Source: Lachnospiraceae bacterium (GTDB taxonomy: Bacteria > Bacillota > Clostridia > Lachnospirales > Lachnospiraceae). Taken from it: a stretch of DNA of 33,933 nt. The notes under the pieces are model-generated. The model was not told the origin of the DNA. It was given only the letters and a program-made list of their open reading frames with translations, and ran no database searches. The translations under genes were made by a program, and so were the position numbers. The stretch spans positions 1-33,933 of the forward strand of contig JAFXEW010000045.1 of assembly GCA_017513625.1 (NCBI GenBank). The letters are read 5' to 3'. Of this stretch, positions 23,336 through 33,933 are shown in pieces (position 1 is the stretch's first letter; each line of letters begins with the position of its first letter).

Positions 23336-24511
23336 TTGAAAAGTTTTCGGAAAGTAGCGATGACATTGATTGCCTCCCTACTTATATGCCTGTTACCTTC
23401 TCCGGAGCATGTGGCTGTGATGGAAGTCTATGCGGCCAAGACTACTCAGGAGAAAATAGACGAAGCGGAAAAGATTAAACAAGAATTAGAGAGTCAGCTG
23501 GATGATAAAAATGATCAGCTGAGCGGGCTGAAAGGTGAGCAAAAAGGTCTCAAAAAAGAATTGGATCAACTGAATGAAAAGCTGCAGGCTGTGGTGGATG
23601 AACTGACTACCCTGGAACAGCAGATTGCCGAAAAGGAAGCGGAGATTGTGGTGACACAGGCGGAGCTGCAGGCGGCGAAGGAGACTGTTGAGTGGCAGTA
23701 TAAGTGCATGGTCATCCGTATCAAAGATATGTACGAACAAAATGACCGTAGTTATATCAACGCGCTTCTCAGCTGGGATGGTCTCAGCAGCTTTTTGAAT
23801 GCGCCGGATTATTTTGAATATATAGTTACCTATGACCAGCGTAAAATGGCTGAGTATGTGGAAAGTCGGAATCTGGTAGAACAGAAAGAAGCACAACTTC
23901 AGCAGGAGAAGCTGGAACTGGACGCGCTAAAGGTGGAAGCAGAAGCGCAAAAGGCTAAGGTAAACGGTCTGATCAGCCAGACATCCAAGTCCATTGCAAA
24001 GTATGAGGATCAGATAGATGCGGTGGAGAAGGAAGCACTGAAATATGAGAAGCAGCTGAAGGCTCAGGAAAAGGACTTGAAAAAACTGCGTAAGCAGCTG
24101 GCAGAGGAGATCGCTCTGTCCCAGGCTGCCCAGAATGCGGCATGGAGAGATATTTCCCAGATTCAGTTTGCGGAAGGTGACAGATACCTGCTGGCGAACC
24201 TGATTTATTGCGAGGCAGGCGGAGAACCCTACGAAGGCCAGGTGGCAGTAGGGGCGGTAGTAATCAACCGTGTGCTCAGTTCCCGTTATCCGGATACGGT
24301 GGTGGGAGTGATTTATCAAAAGAGTCAGTTTTCGCCTGTAAAAAGCGGCAGACTGGCTTATGCTCTTTCTGTTAATAAAGCTACCGAGAAATGTTACAGG
24401 GCTGCGGATGAAGCCATGGCAGGCAAGACCAATGTAGGTACCTGCCTGTATTTCAGAACCCCCATTCCGGGACTGAACGGTATCAATATCGGCGGACATG
24501 TATTTTATTAA
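23336..24511 (+). CDS. Secreted coiled-coil SleB-type cell wall hydrolase
   Basis: A 391-residue exported protein starting with TTG, with AAAGGA about 10 bases upstream. The signal peptide covers about 1-34 (cleavage near VYAA). Two long coiled-coil segments (about 38-115 and 165-262) flank a hinge (VIRIKDMYEQNDRSYINALLSW), as in PcsB/EnvC-type division proteins. The C-terminal Hydrolase_2/SleB domain (about 280-391) has the likely catalytic Glu293 in YCEAGGEPYEGQVAVGAVVINRV. SleB-family enzymes are lytic transglycosylases of spore cortex or vegetative wall; the coiled coil suggests regulated activity at the division site. It is last in the operon, followed by foldback repeat B. Confidence 0.9.
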   Translation: MKSFRKVAMTLIASLLICLLPSPEHVAVMEVYAAKTTQEKIDEAEKIKQELESQLDDKNDQLSGLKGEQKGLKKELDQLNEKLQAVVDELTTLEQQIAEKEAEIVVTQAELQAAKETVEWQYKCMVIRIKDMYEQNDRSYINALLSWDGLSSFLNAPDYFEYIVTYDQRKMAEYVESRNLVEQKEAQLQQEKLELDALKVEAEAQKAKVNGLISQTSKSIAKYEDQIDAVEKEALKYEKQLKAQEKDLKKLRKQLAEEIALSQAAQNAAWRDISQIQFAEGDRYLLANLIYCEAGGEPYEGQVAVGAVVINRVLSSRYPDTVVGVIYQKSQFSPVKSGRLAYALSVNKATEKCYRAADEAMAGKTNVGTCLYFRTPIPGLNGINIGGHVFY

Positions 24512-24564
24512 GTTTATATACAGATGAATAATTATGAAACAGTGAAAGGTAACCGGGTGCGGTC

Positions 24565-25086
24565 AATGTCATTCAGTTGGGGCATCGCCTTCCCACGTAT
24601 CATGCAACATAGGCCCGGTTTCCGGGAAGTACACCTGCTCGTCTTTGTCCGCAGGGGATGTACACGGAACATTGTGGTAATCAAATGCGGAATTACTAAA
24701 TGTGCGGCTTTGGAATTTATGATTAGTCCCTGTTTTTATGAGCTGGGACAAAATTAAGCGCCCTGTTCGCAGCCGACGGAATCTAGAGTTAAACCTCTAT
24801 CTTCCGTCTGCCGCGGACAGGGCACTTATTTTGTTCAAGACCATAAAAACAGGAACCCGATTCCAAAGCCCTGCACATTAAGAAATTCTCGCATTTGCTT
24901 CCAAAACAATGTTCCGTGTACATCCTCTGCGGACAAAGCCGTGGCAGGTGTTTTTGCCGGAAAAGATACAAATCCTCTTGGAAAGGCTGCCTTTCGGGAA
25001 ACGCTCACATTTGTCACAACGCTTTTCACGGAGGTGGCCTATGTTGCATGATATGCGGGAAGGCGATGCCTCAACTGAATGACATT
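24565..25086. repeat. Large foldback (palindromic) dispersed repeat, copy B
   Basis: About 522 bases are bounded by inverted ends AATGTCATTCAGTT and AACTGAATGACATT. The next inner block also pairs (GCATCGCCTTCCCACGTATC with its complement at the right). The centre (about 24757-24825) is GCGCCCTGTTCGC pairing with GCGGACAGGGC, capped by TAGAG/CTCTA. The left arm lacks about 85 bases present in the right arm. The inner left arm is nearly identical to the reverse complement of copy A's right arm, and vice versa. It sits between convergent genes and contains no credible CDS. It accounts for nearly all of the gene-free 24512-25156 interval. Confidence 0.88.
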
Positions 25087-25156
25087 CACGAAGCGGTTGC
25101 CTTATATTTTTAGCATATTCAGGTTATTTTTGGTCAGAATATGGATGGAAGCTAAA

Positions 25157-25636
25157 TTACAGCCATAGTTCTTCCAGAGGCTCCTTCAGTTCGCAGAATC
25201 TGCCCAGACATATCATATTGAGCAGATAGTCCAGGGTATACAGCGCAGAAGATATTTGCGGAACGGAAATGGTACCGTTGGCTGCGGCAGCTGCCATTTC
25301 GTCCAGGTCCACTACAGTGTATCTGCCGTCAGGATATACGATGACGTCCGCTAAAAGGTCTGTTGCGATAAGGGCATTCTCTTCCTCAATGAAATCATAG
25401 ATGCAGATATCGCAGTACCAGAAGAGCAGACTTCCGTCGGGACGGTAGAATTTACTCACCTTGATGCCCTTTTCCAGAAAATAGCAGGAGCAACCATGGT
25501 CAAAGGTGCTCTTGGGCTTTAATGTCTTCCACTTGGTAATTATGACATCTTTGTCATGTTTGATGATTTCATCTTCTTTCAGCCAGATACATTCGTTTGG
25601 AATCAGGCGTTTTCTAAACAGCTTTATTGTATCCAC
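25157..25636 (-). CDS. DUF402 domain protein, possible nucleoside phosphatase
   Basis: A 159-residue cytoplasmic protein matching DUF402, including SLLFWYCDICIYDFIEEENALIATDLLADVIVYPDGRYTVVDLDEM in pieces. Acidic residues in this stretch are the metal ligands in characterised relatives (nucleoside tri/diphosphatase and FomD). The substrate here is unknown. The GTG at 25636 is chosen because AAGGAGG lies seven bases upstream; a longer in-frame start would contain the ribosome site. It is a single gene, divergent from the atp operon. Confidence 0.8.
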   Translation of the reverse strand: MDTIKLFRKRLIPNECIWLKEDEIIKHDKDVIITKWKTLKPKSTFDHGCSCYFLEKGIKVSKFYRPDGSLLFWYCDICIYDFIEEENALIATDLLADVIVYPDGRYTVVDLDEMAAAAANGTISVPQISSALYTLDYLLNMICLGRFCELKEPLEELWL

Positions 25637-25683
25637 GGGTGCCTCCTTCCCGGTACGGACCAAAGTATTAATTGTATGAATTT

Positions 25684-25712
25684 ATTGTAGTACAAAAGTT
25701 GTTTTCAGTCAA
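25684..25712 (-). promoter_or_regulatory. Promoter of the DUF402 gene
   Basis: On the minus strand TTGACT (25712-25707) and TACAAT (25689-25684) are 17 bases apart. Confidence 0.65.
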
Positions 25713-25778
25713 TTTAAAAGAAGGAAAAAGAATGAAAAAACTAAACGGAAGAGCTTTTTTACAGTAAGGGCAAAAGCC

Positions 25779-25811
25779 GGTAAAGAAACGGTAAAGAGAC
25801 AGTAAAGAAGG
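25779..25811 (+). repeat. Three 11-bp direct repeats upstream of the atp promoter
   Basis: GGTAAAGAAAC, GGTAAAGAGAC and AGTAAAGAAGG follow one another without gaps, with exact 11-base period. They end 23 bases before the -35 box. The spacing of one helical turn suits an activator or response regulator binding as an array. Confidence 0.7.
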
Positions 25812-25834
25812 TGTTAAAAAATGGGCGCTTTTAC

Positions 25835-25863
25835 TGGACAAAAGGGCTTGTTCGGGGTATAAT
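25835..25863 (+). promoter_or_regulatory. Promoter of the atp operon
   Basis: TGGACA (25835-25840) and TATAAT (25858-25863) are exactly 17 bases apart. The predicted start near 25870 excludes upstream start codons for the first gene. Confidence 0.75.
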
Positions 25864-25930
25864 CTATGGGATGCTTAATTATTATGGGCGAGAATTTGGA
25901 ATTGTGGCATTTGCACAGGTAAAAGAGAGC

Positions 25931-26161
25931 ATGAAACATAAAAAACCTTATGATAAATCGGTATACCGCACGTTGGTTTTAATCAGTCAGTGCAGCATTA
26001 ATATGTTAGTACCCATTTGCATGATGACATTGTTGGGATTGTACCTGGACAGACGCCTGGGAACGGGCTTTTGGATGATTATACTTTTCTTTGTAGGGGC
26101 AGTAGCAGGTGTAAACAGTGTATACCGCCTCATAAAGCGTGTGCTTTCCCGGGAGGAGTGA
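25931..26161 (+). CDS. AtpZ-like small membrane protein of F-ATPase operon
   Basis: A 76-residue protein (MKHKKPYDKSVYRTLVLISQ) with two hydrophobic helices (about 14-40 and 45-67). This matches the AtpZ/AtpI-type family found at the head of atp operons, thought to help assembly of the c-ring or cation supply. The start is taken at 25931 on family fit; ATG 25871 in the same frame would lie at the transcript start. The ribosome site is weak (AAAAGAGAG). The reading frame ends 7 bases before atpI. Confidence 0.75.
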   Translation: MKHKKPYDKSVYRTLVLISQCSINMLVPICMMTLLGLYLDRRLGTGFWMIILFFVGAVAGVNSVYRLIKRVLSREE

Positions 26162-26168
26162 TTTTCGG

Positions 26169-26579
26169 ATGAACTGGGTGGAAAGACTGAAAAGTTATGA
26201 CCGGACATTGCTGGAAATGCATATAGGCTCTGTTTTTTTCGGACTAGTCTGCCAGATTGCAGGTCTGATTTTTGCAGAGGATAAGCTACGGTATTCCTGT
26301 AGTCTGTGGCTGGGGATTTTACTTTCCGTAGTCAGCAGTATTCATCTGTACCGTTCCATTTCTAAAGTGCTGGATTATGAAGCAGAAGCGGCATCCATGA
26401 TGACCAGGATTTATTTTATCCGTTATGCTGCAGTAATTATTGTTTTGTTGGTAATTACGTTTACCGGTGTGTTGTATCCGCTGATTGTTTTTCTGGGATA
26501 CATGAGTTTGAAAGTAACGGCGCTGATACAGCCCCTTACTCATAAATTATGTAATAAGTTGTTCCGCGAAAATGAATAA
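26169..26579 (+). CDS. atpI: ATP synthase subunit I-like protein
   Basis: A 136-residue membrane protein with four hydrophobic segments (about 17-38, 44-63, 82-100, 103-122). Position before atpB and topology fit AtpI, a c-ring assembly factor; sequence is poorly conserved in this family, so the call rests partly on context. AGGAG is 12 bases upstream of the ATG. The first of two assembly-type genes, AtpZ-like, immediately precedes it; having both is common in Clostridia. Confidence 0.75.
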   Translation: MNWVERLKSYDRTLLEMHIGSVFFGLVCQIAGLIFAEDKLRYSCSLWLGILLSVVSSIHLYRSISKVLDYEAEAASMMTRIYFIRYAAVIIVLLVITFTGVLYPLIVFLGYMSLKVTALIQPLTHKLCNKLFRENE

Positions 26580-26594
26580 AAGGGAGGTGAGAAT

Positions 26595-27326
26595 ATGGGG
26601 TATGATATTATGTTATCCCAGGGAGCCGATATTGACATTATGATTCACGGAATCTTTAAGTATTCTTTTTTCGGTCACGAAGTATGGATAACTACCACAC
26701 ATGTGAGTATATTGATGGTAATGCTGATACTGATGGGCTTTGCACTTGTGGCTAACCGAGCGATTAAGCGGGCATCCGAAGTGCCGGGCACATTTCAGAA
26801 TGTTGTGGAGCTGATAGTTGAAAAACTGGACGGTATGGTAGATACTACCATGGGCAAAGGTGCTCCCGGTTTCTACAACTATATAGGAACAATTTTCATA
26901 TTTATTTTATTCAGCAATATATCAGGATTGCTGGGCTTAAGGCCCCCTACGGCCGATTACGGTACCACCTTGGCACTGGGTCTGATTACTTTTACGTTGA
27001 TTCGTATTAATCAGATACGGTTTAATAAGCCGGCGGATATCTGGAAGGATATGTGTTCGCCGTTGCCGCCCTGGCTGCCCATTTGGTTCCCGATTAACCT
27101 GATCAGTGAGATAGCAGTACCGATTTCTTTGTCCCTGCGTTTGTTTGCAAACATTTTGTCCGGTACCGTTATGATGGCACTGGTATACGGTCTGCTTCAG
27201 TGGGTCGCAAGCGCATGGCCCGCAGCATTGCATGTATACTTTGATCTGTTCTCCGGAGCGATTCAGACATATGTATTCTGTATGCTGACCATGACGTACA
27301 TCTCTAATGCAAGAGGTGAAAATTAA
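26595..27326 (+). CDS. atpB: F-type ATP synthase subunit a
   Basis: A 243-residue integral membrane subunit that forms the ion half-channels against the c-ring. Several helices are seen. The segment ISEIAVPISLSLRLFANILSG carries the essential Arg (in SLRLFAN) that separates entry and exit paths. FSNISGLLGLRPPTADYGTT is the conserved loop. RBS GGGAGGTGAG precedes the ATG. In sodium-type enzymes this subunit also carries polar residues lining the half-channel, which cannot be judged without an alignment. Confidence 0.96.
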   Translation: MGYDIMLSQGADIDIMIHGIFKYSFFGHEVWITTTHVSILMVMLILMGFALVANRAIKRASEVPGTFQNVVELIVEKLDGMVDTTMGKGAPGFYNYIGTIFIFILFSNISGLLGLRPPTADYGTTLALGLITFTLIRINQIRFNKPADIWKDMCSPLPPWLPIWFPINLISEIAVPISLSLRLFANILSGTVMMALVYGLLQWVASAWPAALHVYFDLFSGAIQTYVFCMLTMTYISNARGEN

Positions 27327-27364
27327 TTTAGTAAAATTTGATTGGAAAACCAATCTATTAATAG

Positions 27365-27631
<267 letters not shown>

Positions 27632-27670
27632 TCATTTATTTAATGAATTACGGTAGAAAGGAGGCAAAGA

Positions 27671-28200
27671 ATGATACTTTTAACAGAGGGCGAATCAATG
27701 GAATATTTGTTTGATCTGAGTATGCAGCTGGTAGCAGATGCAGTGCTCATGATTATAGCAATCTTTGTCCTGTTCCTCTTTATGAGTTATTTCCTGTTTA
27801 ATCCTGCGCGGGCAATGTTAAAGAACCGCCGGGATAAGATTGCGGGAGAATTAGAGGAAGCAAAACAGAATATGGAGTGCGCCCAGAGCTTAAAAGAAGA
27901 GTACGAGGGAAAGCTGAAAGAAATCAACAAGGAAGCTGAAGCGATTCTTACGGAAGCCAGAAAAAAAGCACTGGCTAATGAGAACCAGATTGTTGCCCAG
28001 GCGAAGGAAGAGGCTGCCCGTATTTTGGACAGAGCCCGTACCGAAGCACAGCTGGAGAAGCAGAAGATGGTTGATGATGTAAAGAAGGAAATGATTACCG
28101 TCGCATCCATGATGGCTTCCAAGGTGGTATCCGCAGCGATTGATACTACCGTTCAGGACAGTTTAGTAGAAGAGACTCTGAAGGAAATGGGTGATCAAAC

Positions 28201-28213
<13 letters not shown>
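27671..28213 (+). CDS. atpF: F-type ATP synthase subunit b
   Basis: A 180-residue stator subunit: one N-terminal membrane helix (about 20-43) followed by a long charged helix (about 50-160) that forms the peripheral stalk with delta. RBS AAAGGAGG. It overlaps the start of atpH by 13 bases, implying translational coupling. A second ATG ten codons in (MEYLFDLS) is possible, but the first has the better spacing. Confidence 0.93.
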
Positions 28214-30320
<2,107 letters not shown>

Positions 30321-30348
30321 TCATATCCCCTGGAAGTGAGGGTATAAT

Positions 30349-32678
<2,330 letters not shown>

Positions 32679-32701
32679 ATTACCGGAAAAGAGGTTACAA
32701 T

Positions 32702-33106
32702 ATGGCTGATAATACTACATTCCGTCTTCGTGTGATTACTCCTGACAGAGTATTTTATGAGGGCGAAGTGAACATGGTAGAACTAAATACCACAGAAGGC
32801 CAGATAGGTGTTCTGCCCGGACATATTCCGCTGACAGTAATTATTAAGCCGGGAATTTTAAAGATTTACGAGGACGGCAACGAAAAGGAAGCGGCGCTGC
32901 ATTCCGGTTTTGTGGAGATATTGCCCGATGGCATCTCCATACTGGCGGAAATCGTGGAATGGCCCGATGAAATCGATGAAAAACGAGCAGAGGCTGCTTT
33001 GGCAAGAGCAGAAGAACGCTTAAAGTCCAAGACTTCTGATGTGGATATGAGCAGAGCAGAAGCAGCTCTCTTAAGAGCGATTGCACGTATCCAGGTGCTC
33101 AAATAA
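32702..33106 (+). CDS. atpC: F-type ATP synthase subunit epsilon
   Basis: A 134-residue protein: N-terminal beta barrel (FRLRVITPDRVFYEGEVNMVE, GQIGVLPGHIPL) and C-terminal helical hairpin (EKRAEAALARAEERL), the part that can brake hydrolysis. It is the last gene of the operon, 23 bases after atpD, and is followed about 100 bases later by a strong terminator. Confidence 0.96.
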   Translation: MADNTTFRLRVITPDRVFYEGEVNMVELNTTEGQIGVLPGHIPLTVIIKPGILKIYEDGNEKEAALHSGFVEILPDGISILAEIVEWPDEIDEKRAEAALARAEERLKSKTSDVDMSRAEAALLRAIARIQVLK

Positions 33107-33203
33107 ATATGGTATACCGATAGAATCTACTGCACTATACTGTATACAGATATGCTAAGGTGATAAAAGTATTGTTGAGTGCAAATTCTATAATAGCTTG
33201 ATT

Positions 33204-33237
33204 CGGATGCAATGTTATTACATTGCATCCGTTTTTT
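33204..33237 (+). terminator. Terminator of the atp operon
   Basis: A perfect 12-bp stem CGGATGCAATGT/ACATTGCATCCG with a TATT loop is followed by six T. Confidence 0.93.
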
Positions 33238-33328
33238 GTGTGTAACCGGAAAGCTTCTTTTTGTATTGATAGAGTAAAATGTTTGTCTAGGTGGGCTTAT
33301 AGTATTCCCTTTGGCGGGGAAATAGGTA

Positions 33329-33449
33329 TTGGGCAGATAATCAAAAAGTGCTATAATGAGGTGGGTGGCCATAAAACAGTTATAATCAAATAAGACTGAA
33401 AACGATGTGTTTTCAGAGGACGGCGTGACTTCGGGCACGCCGTTTCCTT
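33329..33449 (+). ncRNA. Candidate small RNA transcription unit
   Basis: A good promoter, TTGGGC (33329-33334), 17 bases, TATAAT (33352-33357) with TGC extended -10, has no ORF behind it. From about 33364 the transcript would hold a hairpin CTGAAAAC/GTTTTCAG (33396-33416). It would end at CGGCGTG/CACGCCG (33421-33442) plus TTTCCTTTT, a length near 85 bases. It may instead be the truncated leader of a lost gene at the element boundary. Confidence 0.4.
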
Positions 33450-33506
33450 TTGCATCAGTTCATTCAGAGGGATAAACCCAATGCCGTTATACTTGATGTG
33501 GATATG
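33441..33506 (-). pseudogene. Remnant of a serine recombinase C-terminus, in frame behind a TAG stop
   Basis: Directly after the TAG that ends the 71-aa ORF, the same frame continues with IHIKYNGIGFIPLNELM and QKETA, and stays open to 33351. Together with the preceding LVEAIYVEAPDKSSGKRR this looks like the tail of large serine recombinases carried by clostridial mobile elements. Recognition is from memory of family tails, not from a search. Confidence 0.45.
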
Positions 33507-33722
33507 CTATCTGCGCTTGCCGCTGGACTTGTCCGGTGCTTCCACATAGATTGCTTCTACAAGCTCTCTCAGGCGGTGCGTGCGTTTGGCTCGTTCACCG
33601 TCTTCATAATACTTTTTGCGATTTTCCAGACGCTGGATCTGGTGCTTGTACTGCTCGATTTTCTTTTCGGCAGCTTCTTTTTCTCTGCGGAGTTTTTCAA
33701 TCTCCGGGTTGGGTGTGTACAT
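33507..33722 (-). CDS. 71-aa DUF3847-like protein, probably fused to a recombinase tail
   Basis: RBS AAGGAGG lies seven bases before the ATG, so the frame is set up for translation. Residues 6-50 are a charged coiled coil (EIEKLRREKEAAEKKIEQYK), followed by RAKRTHRL, which recalls the DUF3847 family of small proteins encoded next to mobilization genes. From residue 53 on, RELVEAIYVEAPDKSSGKRR resembles a recombinase tail instead. A deletion joining two element genes would explain this; it could also be a natural small protein of unknown function. It lies beside an oriT-like region. Confidence 0.5.
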   Translation of the reverse strand: MYTPNPEIEKLRREKEAAEKKIEQYKHQIQRLENRKKYYEDGERAKRTHRLRELVEAIYVEAPDKSSGKRR

Positions 33723-33755
33723 GATATGACCTCCTTATAGATTCGATTTTGGATA

Positions 33756-33789
33756 TAAAAAGACCGCCTACATTTTCAGTAGACGGTCT
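33756..33789 (-). terminator. Minus-strand terminator upstream of the DUF3847-like gene
   Basis: Minus strand: AGACCGTCTAC-TGAAAAT-GTAGGCGGTCT, one mismatch, followed by TTTTT. It would end transcripts entering from the right, beyond the window or from the oriT-like region. Confidence 0.75.
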
Positions 33790-33813
33790 ATGTAATGATA
33801 TGGGATTTTCAGA

Positions 33814-33907
33814 CTTGCCGATGGGGAATGATATGAAGAATCGTTTCCTGTCGGCAAGTGGGCAAGGATAGCCGCAAAGCGGCGCAAGGGGTGCAGCCCC
33901 TTGTACG
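33814..33907 (-). other. oriT-like region with RP4-type nic sequence
   Basis: An inverted repeat CTTGCCGA (33814-33821) / TCGGCAAG (33851-33858), extended by GGGAA/TTTCC, lies next to the minus-strand sequence CTATCCTTGCCC (33871-33860). RP4 oriT nic is CTATCCTGCCC, so one inserted T separates them. Two more hairpins follow: GCCGC-AAA-GCGGC and CAAGGGG-TGCAG-CCCCTTG. This arrangement of repeat beside nic is that of MOBP relaxase targets. No relaxase gene is in the window. Confidence 0.5.
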
Positions 33908-33933
33908 GAAGGTCGTGACGCAAAACAGCCCGG

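Noticed and set aside
24895..25113. Open frames inside the foldback repeats (for example 24895-25113 plus strand, 9945-10178 minus strand, 10388-10573 plus strand), sharing starts such as MLPKQCSVYI
   Set aside because: They lie in the pairing arms of the repeat, have no ribosome sites, and similarity between copies is explained by the DNA repeat. Such frames are easily mis-annotated as hypothetical proteins.

Overview
The window looks like chromosome of an anaerobic, low-to-mid GC Clostridia, most likely a Lachnospiraceae. The basis is gene content and order plus strong AGGAGG-type ribosome sites: pyruvate formate-lyase fermentation genes, MecA, CwlD and SleB-type wall enzymes, the rpsF-ssb-rpsR and gdpP-rplI-dnaB clusters, and a full F-ATPase operon. 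No sequence search was possible; the taxon is an inference.

Layout. 1-373: end of a tRNA cluster (Asn, Glu, Cys) and two terminators. 379-1116(-): sirtuin. 1376-3589(+): DUF218 membrane protein, DUF951, then rpsF-ssb-rpsR from its own promoter. 3676-3786: one decayed arm of a dispersed repeat. 3927-8822(+): Cys-rich U32-like protein, gdpP, rplI, dnaB. 9017-9640(+): MerR-type protein, convergent with a 2[4Fe-4S] ferredoxin (9670-9837, -). 9997-10575: large foldback repeat, copy A. 10583-14081(-): pyruvate formate-lyase locus in which the enzyme is split into a 679-aa core, a separate 80-aa glycyl-radical domain, a 67-aa Cys-containing relative between them, and the activase. 14311-14502(+): DUF1858. 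14562-15302(-): MecA. 15303-16147: long non-coding region holding a candidate structured RNA that ends in a strong terminator. 16148-17869(+): membrane-anchored GH18 protein. 17983-19694(-): class B-like sortase and a VPKTG-anchored surface protein. 19859-24511(+): cwlD, sua5, rpiB, upp, dCMP deaminase, coiled-coil SleB-type hydrolase. 24565-25086: foldback repeat, copy B. 25157-25636(-): DUF402. 25931-33106(+): atpZ-atpI-atpB-E-F-H-A-G-D-C, with a c-subunit that carries the sodium-type ligand pattern. 33329-33933: possible small RNA, then what looks like a collapsed mobilizable element (a DUF3847-like reading frame joined to a recombinase tail, and an oriT-like region with an RP4-like nic sequence).

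The genes fit a fermentative lifestyle: PFL makes acetyl-CoA and formate, ferredoxin carries electrons, and the F-ATPase is probably sodium-coupled. GdpP removes c-di-AMP, and several wall enzymes (CwlD, GH18, SleB-like, sortase) sit nearby. The items most worth follow-up are the split PFL locus with its extra small protein and the remnant of a second pfl 3' end, the foldback repeat family, the orphan structured RNA at 15680-16057, and the element remnant at the right edge.
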